Below the pieces are notes generated by a model that made no database searches, was not told the DNA's origin, and was given only the letters and a program-made list of their open reading frames with translations. Positions 1-5,142 of a stretch of DNA of 5,916 nucleotides are shown here, one piece after another. A program made the position numbers and the translations under genes. How positions within the stretch are numbered: the first letter of the stretch is position 1; each line of letters starts with the position of its first letter. Source of the DNA: an uncultured Collinsella sp. (lineage in GTDB: Bacteria; Actinomycetota; Coriobacteriia; Coriobacteriales; Coriobacteriaceae); NCBI GenBank assembly GCA_902495265.1, contig CABUWR010000091.1:1-5916 (forward strand). The letters are read 5' to 3'.

Positions 1-374
1 CGCTACTGGCGCTCGGTGCGGAGCTGCGCTCGGGTGTGGAGACGGTGCTTGATCTGATTGGGTTTGACGAGCGCGTGCGCGATGCCGACCTAGTCATAAC
101 GGGTGAGGGCAATATGGACGAGCAATCCGCCGCCGGTAAGGCGCCGGTGGGCGTGGCCCGTCATGCGAAGCGATATGGCAAGCCGGTGGTCGCCGTCGTG
201 GGCGGTCGTGCGGACAACTTGGATGTAGTGTATGAGCAGGGTATCGACCTAGTGCTGCCGATTTGTCGTAAGCCTATGCCCCTCAGCCAAGCGCTTGACC
301 CCCAGGAAGCTACAACCAACCTCATCTGCGCCGGTGAAGCAGCCGCCCAAGCCTACGACCTCGCTCGCCTCTAA
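1..374 (+). CDS. Glycerate kinase, C-terminal part (5' end outside the window)
   Basis: This is the 3' end of a glycerate kinase gene of the GarK/GlxK family, which phosphorylates glycerate with ATP (usually to 2-phosphoglycerate) in the cytoplasm and feeds it into lower glycolysis. Complete codons begin at position 3 and 123 residues are visible, about one third of a usual protein of about 370-380 residues. Family hallmarks are present in order: GAELRSG at visible residues 5-11, the conserved ITGEGNMDEQ block at 32-41, GKAPVG at 45-50, and a hydrophobic strand VVAVVGG. The reading frame is open to the left edge, so the GTG at 36 is internal and not the start. The gene ends with TAA at 372-374. 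A perfect palindrome begins 16 bases after the stop and may fold in the 3' end of the message, but it has no T-run. Family assignment is confident. The phosphorylated position (2 or 3) cannot be read from this fragment. Confidence 0.9.
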   Translation, partial: LLALGAELRSGVETVLDLIGFDERVRDADLVITGEGNMDEQSAAGKAPVGVARHAKRYGKPVVAVVGGRADNLDVVYEQGIDLVLPICRKPMPLSQALDPQEATTNLICAGEAAAQAYDLARL

Positions 375-389
375 AACCCAACTCCCTAT

Positions 390-458
390 AAGTTGCGGTG
401 GAATAGTTCCTGTTTGGCGGCTCAGGCGGCAAAAACAGGAACTATTCCACCGCAACTT
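390..458. repeat. Perfect 26-bp inverted repeat with 17-base loop
   Basis: Positions 390-415 and 433-458 are exact reverse complements over 26 bp, around a 17-base loop (416-432) that holds the hexamer GGCGGC twice. Each arm contains a smaller imperfect dyad, GGAATAGTTCC at 400-410 and GGAACTATTCC at 438-448, giving a four-part symmetry. The element starts just after the glycerate kinase stop. It could act as a strong RNA hairpin that protects the 3' end, but no T-tract follows it, so it is not a standard intrinsic terminator. The perfect arms suggest recent spread or active maintenance. It resembles a dispersed palindrome I recall from Collinsella genomes, which I cannot verify here. Confidence 0.75.
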
Positions 459-521
459 CGAGAATGGCTATCCGAGGCTGGCCACCTTGGGCCTTGGGGC
501 GGACCGTCCGCTATGAAATGC

Positions 522-658
522 GGCCATCTACTACGTTTAGTCGAGCGCCCTCGACCATCCCGGAATATGCGAAAATAAAACCGCAGGTAGACGGCTTGCC
601 GATTTTTGAAAAAGCCGGCTATGGTTGACCCCCGCGGCTTAAACGTAGTAGATAGGCC
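522..658. repeat. 137-bp element with 18-bp inverted ends (MITE- or REP-like)
   Basis: The left end 522-539 (GGCC, then ATCTACTACGTTTA) matches the reverse complement of the right end 640-658 over all 18 bases, with one extra A at 654. The 100-base interior is non-coding. It contains further hairpins: TCGAG/CTCGA at 541-554 with loop CGCC, and CGGCTT/AAGCCG at 592-617 around a T-rich loop. Inverted ends around a small structured core suggest a miniature inverted-repeat element or a structured dispersed repeat. There is no transposase, and I could not define target-site duplications. It might instead encode a structured RNA. Confidence 0.55.
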
Positions 659-688
659 CCTTTTGTGGCACGGCAGCAGACCAGTCTT

Positions 689-757
689 TTTGGGACGGGG
701 CTTATTTGACCACCTGTCGATCTGATTGCCCAAGTAGTCAAAAAGCCCCGTCCCAAA
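689..757. repeat. Long imperfect hairpin element
   Basis: A 15-bp perfect stem (689-703 with 743-757, core GGGACGGGGC) continues after a one-base bulge (A704) into a second stem of 11 positions (705-715 with 732-742) with two mismatches, closing on a 16-base loop. Both mismatches are C-A on the plus strand and would become G-U pairs in a minus-strand transcript, so the fold is better as RNA read leftward. No T-tract follows on the plus side. It lies just upstream of the SRP RNA promoter. It may be a mobile palindrome, an RNA, or a boundary between the two transcription units. Confidence 0.6.
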
Positions 758-766
758 TTAGCTACC

Positions 767-795
767 TTGCCCCATCGGGCGGGAGCGGGTAATAT
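767..795 (+). promoter_or_regulatory. Promoter of the SRP RNA gene
   Basis: TTGCCC at 767-772 and TAATAT at 790-795 are separated by 17 bases, the ideal distance for a housekeeping sigma factor promoter. Each matches consensus at four of six positions. The predicted start, about 7 bases past the -10 box, falls near 802, just before the SRP RNA stem begins at 810. A stable-RNA promoter is expected here. Confidence 0.65.
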
Positions 796-809
796 ATATC
801 GAGCGCCTA

Positions 810-914
810 GCGCGTTCGATGGGTTCGGATGACGACATGTTCCGAATCTGGTCAGGTCCGGAAGGAAGCAGCCATAAGGAGCCTCTGTCGGGCATCCGGA
901 TCCATCGAGTGCGC
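810..914 (+). ncRNA. ffs: Signal recognition particle RNA, small bacterial type (4.5S-like)
   Basis: This RNA is the scaffold of the signal recognition particle. It binds Ffh and promotes its docking with FtsY so that ribosomes making membrane proteins reach the inner membrane. The diagnostic apical domain is at 850-873: GGTCAGG, then a TCC/GGA stem closed by the GGAA tetraloop at 860-863, then the asymmetric-loop side GAAGCAGCC. The ends form a continuous 22-bp stem, 810-831 with 893-914, including four G-U pairs. The length of about 105 bases fits the short hairpin type without an Alu domain. A promoter lies at the right distance upstream and a T-rich tract follows at 919-928. The true 5' end may be a few bases earlier, near 802. 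Apparent reading frames across this region are not genes. Identification is confident; the exact ends are estimated. Confidence 0.95.
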
Positions 915-952
915 AGGCTTTCTTTTTTGCGCGGTTTTACCAAACCGCGCAA
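911..952 (+). terminator. Likely 3' end of the SRP RNA transcript: T-tract and adjoining hairpin
   Basis: The T-rich tract TTTCTTTTTT at 919-928 follows the closing stem of the SRP RNA by four bases, so the RNA's own long stem may serve as the terminator hairpin. Directly after it is an 11-bp perfect hairpin (927-937 with 942-952, core GCGCGG, loop TACC). It lies on the wrong side of the T-tract to be a standard terminator on this strand. GCGCA at 911-915 can also pair with TGCGC at 928-932. Confidence 0.45.
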
Positions 953-965
953 TGATCGACGCTGC

Positions 966-1065
966 GCGCCACCCAGAGCGACAATTTGTCATTCAAAAGG
1001 CAAGGCATGACCAGAAGGTCTATGCCTTGCCTTTTTCATGCCAACTTGTTCGCTCTGGATGGCGC
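966..1065. repeat. 100-base nested palindrome enclosing a terminator hairpin
   Basis: The outer arms 966-981 and 1050-1065 (GCGCCACCCAGAGCGA against TCGCTCTGGATGGCGC) pair at 15 of 16 positions. CAA at 982-984 and TTG at 1046-1048 add to the stem after a one-base bulge. The inner hairpin at 995-1035 is a separate, stronger stem. Such an outer shell is not needed for termination, so the unit may be a palindromic repeat that carries its own terminator. Confidence 0.6.
995..1036 (+). terminator. Strong intrinsic terminator, possibly working in both directions
   Basis: AAAAGGCAAGGCAT (995-1008) pairs with its exact complement at 1022-1035. The stem then continues as GACC/GGTC (1009-1012 with 1017-1020) after a single bulged T at 1021, closing on the four-base loop AGAA. 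It ends in five Ts on the plus strand and AAAA on the left side, so leftward termination is also possible but weaker. It would stop transcription reading through from the SRP RNA gene before the ABC operon. Confidence 0.8.
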
Positions 1066-1075
1066 TCGCTGACCG

Positions 1076-1105
1076 CGCCTAAACATAGGCGGTTTTTACC
1101 GCTAT
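1076..1105 (+). terminator. Small terminator-like hairpin with an overlapping alternative stem
   Basis: CGCCTA (1076-1081) pairs with TAGGCG (1086-1091) around the loop AACA and is followed by GTTTTT (1092-1097), a minimal intrinsic terminator. The descending arm can alternatively pair forward: ATAGGCGGT at 1085-1093 with ACCGCTAT at 1098-1105, with one bulged G. The two folds exclude each other. It lies about 100 bases before the ABC operon and could be a second terminator or part of a leader control element. Confidence 0.45.
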
Positions 1106-1130
1106 CCAAGATTCTTCTGTAACGAGTTGC

Positions 1131-1159
1131 TTACGCATCTCCAGGGTTCTCCGTACTAT
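1131..1159 (+). promoter_or_regulatory. Weak candidate promoter of the ABC exporter operon
   Basis: TACTAT at 1154-1159 is a fair -10 box (four of six) with a 17-base spacer to TTACGC at 1131-1136, a poor -35 box. TTGCTT at 1127-1132 is a better hexamer but lies 21 bases away. A start near 1166 would give a leader of about 38 bases before the ATG at 1204. This is the only plausible site between the upstream terminators and the gene. Confidence 0.35.
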
Positions 1160-1188
1160 CATGAATCAGATTGAAGAGAGATGATGAT

Positions 1189-1194
1189 AGGGAG
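1189..1194 (+). promoter_or_regulatory. Ribosome binding site that sets the start of the first ABC gene
   Basis: AGGGAG lies nine bases before the ATG at 1204. The alternative upstream TTG at 1171 in the same frame has no purine-rich site before it, so the ATG is preferred. The TTG start would add eleven mostly charged residues. Confidence 0.7.
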
Positions 1195-1203
1195 CGCCTA
1201 TAC

Positions 1204-3060
1204 ATGATTGAGCTGCTCAGGCGTTTTGGTGGTAAGTTTCGCCGGTATATGGTGATTGGCCCTGCGTGCAAGCTGATCGAAGTGATCTTTGACCTGCTGA
1301 CGCCGCTGGTGATTGCCCAGATGATTGATAAAGGTATCGGTGCGCACGACGTGAGTGCCGTCGTCCACTACGGCATGGTGCTCGCCGCCATGGCCGTGGT
1401 CGGCATCTCGTTTACGCTCGTCTGCCAAAAGATGGCGGCGCTTGCCTCGCAGGGCATGGGCACCGACATTCGCGGTGCGCTCTACCAGCACATCAACAAG
1501 CTGAGCTATGCTGAGCTCGATCGCTTTGGCACGCCGTCGCTCATCACGCGCATTACCAACGACGTCAACCAGGTGCAGCTTGCTGTGGCGCTGGGCGTGC
1601 GCATGCTCATCCGCTGGCCCTTCTTGGCGGTGGGTTCCATGGTCGCGGCCCTTGCCATCGACCTTAAGCTCGGCATCATCTTTTTGATTTGCACGCCCGC
1701 CATCGGCCTGGTGTTTTGGTTTGTCATGGCGCGCTGCATCCCGTACTACAAGCAGCTGCAGGCAAAGCTCGACCGCATCGCGCTCATTTGCCGCGAGGGG
1801 CTTTCGGGCGCCCGCGTGGTCCGGGCGTTTGTGCGCGAGGGTCACGAACGTGAGCGTTTTGCCCAGGCGGCCGATGACCAGGCGCGTGTCGCAATCGCGG
1901 TGGGCAAGCTCTCGTCGATCCTCAACCCCGTCACGTTTTTGGTGATGAACCTGGGCGTGTGCGCCATCCTGTGGGTGGGCGGCATCCAGGTCAACGTGGG
2001 CGAGCTCACGCAGGGCCAGGTCACGGCATTCGTCAACTACATGACGCAGACCCTGACCTCCATCGTGTATGTCGCCAACCTGGTCGTGGTCTTTACCAAG
2101 GCGAGCGCCAGTGCGTCGCGTCTCAACGAGGTGCTCAATTGCGTGCCGAGCATCACCGACGAGGGCAACCAGCCGGTTGCGCTGCCCGAGCCGGGCGCAC
2201 TGGCGGGTGGCGCTGTTCCGGTCCCCGCGCTGAGCTTGAGCCATGCGAGCTTCTCCTTTGGCGCGGGCGCCGCCAACGCCGTCAATGACGTGACCCTGGA
2301 GCTGCCGCTGGGCAAAACGCTCGGCATTATCGGCGGCACGGGCAGCGGTAAGTCGACGCTCGTCTCGCTCATCCCGCGCCTGTACGACACGGGCACCGGC
2401 AGCGTGAGCGTAATGGGTGCCGACGTGCGCGCCTGGCCGCTCGACCAGCTGCGTCATGTGGTTGCGACTGTTCCGCAGCGCGCGTCGCTCGTGAGCGGCA
2501 CGATTCGCAGCAACCTAACCTGGCGCGACGAGTCGGCAACCGATGAGGAGCTGTGGGCGGCGCTCGATATAGCGCAGGCCAGCGAGTTCGTGCGCAACAA
2601 GCCGCAGGGGCTCGGCGCCCCGGTCGAGGCGGGCGGCAAGAACTTCAGCGGTGGCCAGCGCCAGCGCCTGACCATTGCGCGTGCCCTGGTGGGCTCGCCG
2701 CAGATTCTGATTATGGATGACTCCGCCTCGGCGCTCGACTTTAAGACCGATGCAGCGCTTCGCCACGCCATCCGCGAGCGCAGCGTACGCGGTGCCGCCG
2801 CGGGCGGACTCCCGCTAACCACGGTGATCGTGAGCCAGCGCGTCTCGACCGTGCGCGATGCCGACATGATCTGCGTGCTCGACCACGGCTCGGTCGCGGG
2901 CCTGGGTACGCACGACGAGCTGTACGCAAACTGCCAACTCTATCGCGAGATTTGCCAGTCGCAGCTTCGTCGCGAGGAGCTCGAGGGTCAGCAGGGGAGC
3001 ACGACGCCCGCGTCCGCCCCGGCTGCCCCGGCATCCACTTGCGCAAAGGAGGGCTGCTAA
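1204..3060 (+). CDS. ABC exporter half-transporter with degenerate ATPase site (TM287/BmrC-like subunit)
   Basis: This is a membrane-fused ABC exporter subunit of 618 residues, counted from the ATG at 1204. The N-terminal half has six predicted membrane helices (roughly residues 15-40, 54-80, 134-153, 156-176, 236-260, 273-299). The nucleotide-binding domain follows from about 345: A-loop Phe352, Walker A GGTGSGKST at 377-385 (Lys383), Q-loop Gln425, signature FSGGQ at 481-485, and Walker B ILIMDD. The residue after the Walker B Asp505 is Asp506 where catalytic Glu is normal, and the switch His is Gln545 (VSQR). This pattern marks the degenerate half of heterodimeric exporters such as TM287/288, BmrCD and LmrCD. 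It probably pairs with the next gene's product in the cytoplasmic membrane to export drugs, lipids or peptides; the substrate cannot be read. A Gly/Ala-rich insertion precedes the Gln545 loop, and the C-terminal tail is Ala/Pro/Thr-rich. The next gene starts directly after the stop codon. Confidence 0.93.
   Translation: MIELLRRFGGKFRRYMVIGPACKLIEVIFDLLTPLVIAQMIDKGIGAHDVSAVVHYGMVLAAMAVVGISFTLVCQKMAALASQGMGTDIRGALYQHINKLSYAELDRFGTPSLITRITNDVNQVQLAVALGVRMLIRWPFLAVGSMVAALAIDLKLGIIFLICTPAIGLVFWFVMARCIPYYKQLQAKLDRIALICREGLSGARVVRAFVREGHERERFAQAADDQARVAIAVGKLSSILNPVTFLVMNLGVCAILWVGGIQVNVGELTQGQVTAFVNYMTQTLTSIVYVANLVVVFTKASASASRLNEVLNCVPSITDEGNQPVALPEPGALAGGAVPVPALSLSHASFSFGAGAANAVNDVTLELPLGKTLGIIGGTGSGKSTLVSLIPRLYDTGTGSVSVMGADVRAWPLDQLRHVVATVPQRASLVSGTIRSNLTWRDESATDEELWAALDIAQASEFVRNKPQGLGAPVEAGGKNFSGGQRQRLTIARALVGSPQILIMDDSASALDFKTDAALRHAIRERSVRGAAAGGLPLTTVIVSQRVSTVRDADMICVLDHGSVAGLGTHDELYANCQLYREICQSQLRREELEGQQGSTTPASAPAAPASTCAKEGC
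3046..3052 (+). promoter_or_regulatory. Strong Shine-Dalgarno inside the end of the first ABC gene
   Basis: AAGGAGG lies eight bases before the ATG at 3061, within the last codons of the upstream gene. The stop codon TAA directly abuts this ATG. Termination and restart at one spot should keep the two halves near equal amounts, as a heterodimer needs. Confidence 0.85.
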
Positions 3061-4920
3061 ATGAATCCGTATACTTCTTCCGGTTCGGTCGCCACGATGA
3101 CGGCCAACGTGTCCGGCAACGATAACCTCAACGACCTGGGCGACGGTCCGCGCCAGCCCGGCGACCCCGAGCGTTACCCCGTAGGCGCGGTAACTCGCCG
3201 TCTGCTGGGCTACGTCCGTCCGCATCGCATTTCGTTTACGGCGTCGTTTGTGAGCGCCGCCATCTCGGTGGTCTTGCAACTCTATACGCCCATCCTCATC
3301 GGCGAGGGCATCGACCTCATCGTTGCTGCCGGGCAGGTGGACTTCGGGTCGCTGCTGCCGCTCGTTACCAAGCTCGCAATCGTCGTGGTGGGCGCGGCAG
3401 CCTTCCAGTGGCTGCAGGGCTACTGCGTCAACCGTCTATCCTACGAAACGGTGCGCGACATGCGCGTGGAGGCGAGCGACAAGCTCAGCCGCATGCCGCT
3501 CAGCTTTATCGACGGCCATGCCCACGGCGACCTCATGAGCCGCGTGGTCAACGATGTCGACCAGGTGGGCGATGGCCTGCTGCAGGGCTTTACGCAGCTC
3601 TTTACCGGCGTCATCACCATCGTGGGCACGCTCGCATTTATGCTCTCCATCAACCTGACCATGACGCTTGTGGTGGTGCTCGTTACGCCGCTTTCCATCT
3701 TTGCGGCCGGTGCCATCGCCAAGCTTTCCAATAAGAGCTTCACTGCTCAACAGCGCATCCAGGGCCAACTCGGCGGTCATATCGAGGAGTATGTGGGTGA
3801 GCAAAAGCTCGTGGACGCCTTCGCCTACGGCCCGCACGCTCAACAGCGCTTTGATGCCCTTAACGCCGAGCTCTATACGGCGGGCGAGCGCGCGCAGTTT
3901 ATGGGTTCGCTCTCCAACCCCGGTACGCGCTTTATCAACAACATCATCTACGCCGTGGTTGCCGTGATCGGCTGCGCGGGCGTGATCACGGGCGTGCCTG
4001 CGGCGCTCACGGTGGGCGGCGTGCAGATCTTCCTGTCCTACGCCAACCAGTACACTAAGCCGTTCAACGAGGTCACGAACGTCATCACGCAGATCCAGAC
4101 CGCGTACGCCTCGGCGCGCCGCATGTTCGCGTTGCTCGACGCGCGCGAGCAGGAGCCCGACGCTGCGGATGCCATTGAGCTCGCCGCCCCGAAGGGCGAG
4201 GTTTCGTTTGAGCATGTGGACTTTAGCTATGTGCCCGGCCGCAAACTGCTGCAGGACATCTGCATCGAGGCCAAATCCGGCATGCGCTTTGCCCTGGTCG
4301 GTCCCACGGGCTGTGGAAAGACGACGCTCATCAACCTGCTGCTGCGCTTTTACGATATCGATGCTGGGCGCATCGTGGTCGATGGCTGCTCCTCGCGTGA
4401 CTACACGCGTGCGAGTCTGCGCCGCGCCTTTGGCATGGTGCTGCAGGACACCTGGCTGTTCGAGGGCACAGTGGCCCAGAACATTGCCTACGGTTGCCCA
4501 GATGCCACGCGCGAGCAGATTGTCGAGGCCGCCAAGCGCGCTCATGCGCATAAGTTTATCGTGCAGCTGCCAGGCGGTTACGATACGGTGATCGGCGAGG
4601 ACGGCGGCACGTTTAGCCAGGGTCAAAAACAGCTGCTGTGCATCGCGCGCGTCATGCTCACCGATCTGGCGATTCTGCTGCTGGACGAGGCAACGTCGAG
4701 CATCGATACGCGTACCGAGCTGCAAGTGCAGGCGGCATTCGACGAGCTCATGGCTGGCCGCACGAGCTTTGTCGTAGCACACCGCCTGTCGACGATTCGC
4801 AACGCCGATTGCATCCTGGTCATGCGCGATGGCGAGATTATCGAGCGTGGCACGCACGATGAACTGCTCGCGGCAGGCGGCTTTTACGCCGAGCTCTACC
4901 GCAGCCAGTTCGCCCAGTGA
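3061..4920 (+). CDS. ABC exporter half-transporter, catalytically complete partner (TM288/BmrD-like subunit)
   Basis: The second exporter half has 619 residues. A hydrophilic N-terminal extension (about 1-45, rich in Asn, Asp, Gly, Ser) precedes six membrane helices (about 55-80, 102-124, 177-197, 200-220, 294-316, and a weaker one near 325-350). The ATPase domain shows A-loop Tyr390, Walker A GPTGCGKT at 414-421 (Lys420), Q-loop Gln462, Walker B AILLLDE with catalytic Glu543, D-loop SSID to Asp549, and switch His574. The signature is FSQGQ (518-522) in place of LSGGQ. In a head-to-tail dimer this altered signature faces the degenerate Walker motifs of the upstream subunit, while the intact FSGGQ of that subunit faces this complete site. 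Complementary defects of this kind are a hallmark of heterodimeric exporters. It is co-transcribed with the preceding gene with no gap. No good terminator follows; a GCCC/GGGC stem at 4925-4935 has no T-tract. The substrate is unknown; multidrug export is the usual default label. Confidence 0.94.
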   Translation: MNPYTSSGSVATMTANVSGNDNLNDLGDGPRQPGDPERYPVGAVTRRLLGYVRPHRISFTASFVSAAISVVLQLYTPILIGEGIDLIVAAGQVDFGSLLPLVTKLAIVVVGAAAFQWLQGYCVNRLSYETVRDMRVEASDKLSRMPLSFIDGHAHGDLMSRVVNDVDQVGDGLLQGFTQLFTGVITIVGTLAFMLSINLTMTLVVVLVTPLSIFAAGAIAKLSNKSFTAQQRIQGQLGGHIEEYVGEQKLVDAFAYGPHAQQRFDALNAELYTAGERAQFMGSLSNPGTRFINNIIYAVVAVIGCAGVITGVPAALTVGGVQIFLSYANQYTKPFNEVTNVITQIQTAYASARRMFALLDAREQEPDAADAIELAAPKGEVSFEHVDFSYVPGRKLLQDICIEAKSGMRFALVGPTGCGKTTLINLLLRFYDIDAGRIVVDGCSSRDYTRASLRRAFGMVLQDTWLFEGTVAQNIAYGCPDATREQIVEAAKRAHAHKFIVQLPGGYDTVIGEDGGTFSQGQKQLLCIARVMLTDLAILLLDEATSSIDTRTELQVQAAFDELMAGRTSFVVAHRLSTIRNADCILVMRDGEIIERGTHDELLAAGGFYAELYRSQFAQ

Positions 4921-4952
4921 GCAAGCCCGTGGGGCAAATTAATCAGGTTTGT

Positions 4953-4980
4953 TTGTCTCATAGAGCGATCGTGTTATATA
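4953..4980 (+). promoter_or_regulatory. Candidate extended -10 promoter upstream of the repeat array
   Basis: TTGTCT at 4953-4958 and TATATA at 4975-4980 are 16 bases apart, and TG at 4972-4973 lies one base before the -10 box, giving an extended -10. A start near 4987 would place the 23-base repeats just downstream and give a leader of about 230 bases to the flavodoxin gene. It competes with the candidate promoter at 5134-5161. Confidence 0.4.
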
Positions 4981-4995
4981 GCGTTCTACCAGCGC

Positions 4996-5064
4996 GTGAA
5001 ACAATTTGACGGCGTTTTGTGAAACAGTTTTTCGGCCATTCGTGAAACGTTCTGCGGCGGTTTC
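4996..5064. repeat. Three tandem direct repeats with 23-base period
   Basis: GTGAAAC occurs at 4996, 5019 and 5042, exactly 23 bases apart. It is followed in each unit by a T-rich stretch, then CGGC, then another T-rich end. Units one and two agree at 17 of 23 positions and units one and three at 15 of 23, with the CGGC block shifted by one base in unit three. The array is non-coding and lies about 155 bases before the flavodoxin gene. Regular spacing of about two helical turns suggests adjacent binding sites for one regulator on the same DNA face. It is not a CRISPR array: there are no spacers and the units are too diverged. Confidence 0.75.
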
Positions 5065-5098
5065 AATCCGAAGTACATACTGTTCGAAATCTGTCCAA

Positions 5099-5142
5099 AG
5101 ATGTCGTCTGCGTCGCCAATCGACAGACGGTGGTTTACATCT
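5099..5142 (+). other. Bulged hairpin in the flavodoxin leader region
   Basis: AGATGTCGTCTG at 5099-5110 pairs in two blocks: CGTCTG with CAGACG at 5124-5129, and AGATGT with ACATCT at 5137-5142, with a seven-base bulge GTGGTTT between them. Inside the apical part, TCG/CGA closes on CCAAT. ATCTGTC also occurs as a direct repeat at 5088-5094 and 5139-5145. The right side overlaps the -35 box of the second candidate promoter. It matches no riboswitch I know. It could be a leader RNA fold or an operator. Confidence 0.4.

Larger units (their letters stand above)
375..766. other. Gene-free repeat-rich spacer between glycerate kinase and SRP RNA
   Basis: I see no credible protein gene in these 392 bases. 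Short open frames that cross the spacer run through palindromes, lack Shine-Dalgarno sequences and resemble no family I know. The spacer is instead occupied by three independent inverted-repeat structures (390-458, 522-658, 689-757), separated by short unique stretches of about 30-65 bases. The stretch 459-521 holds only a small dyad, GCGGA/TCCGC at 499-511. The repeat load suggests an insertion-tolerant site, which is an inference. Confidence 0.6.

Noticed and set aside
390..458. Standard rho-independent terminator for glycerate kinase
   Set aside because: The stem is much longer than usual and no T-run follows the right arm.
393..578. Open frame of 61 residues in the spacer after glycerate kinase
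   Set aside because: It spans the arms of the perfect palindrome, has no ribosome binding site and matches no known protein.
1038..1082. Possible 14-codon leader peptide ending in the small terminator-like hairpin
   Set aside because: It would fit an attenuator, but there is no ribosome binding site, it follows directly on a strong terminator, and the likely promoter lies downstream.
829..1122. Open frame of 97 residues after the promoter at 767-795
   Set aside because: It runs through the SRP RNA, its T-tract and a terminator hairpin, so coding is not credible.
1171..1203. TTG at 1171 as the start of the first ABC gene
   Set aside because: No Shine-Dalgarno precedes it, while AGGGAG sits nine bases before the ATG at 1204, and the extra residues are not typical of the family.
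1198..2457. Long minus-strand open frame of 419 residues opposite the first ABC gene
   Set aside because: It is a by-product of GC-rich third codon positions in the real gene; the product is full of His, Arg, Asp and Ala and fits no family.
3436..4857. Long minus-strand open frame of 473 residues opposite the second ABC gene
   Set aside because: Same cause: composition is skewed and the plus strand has every ABC motif in frame.
4996..5064. CRISPR array
   Set aside because: Units are contiguous without spacers, diverge outside the heptamer, and no cas genes are present.
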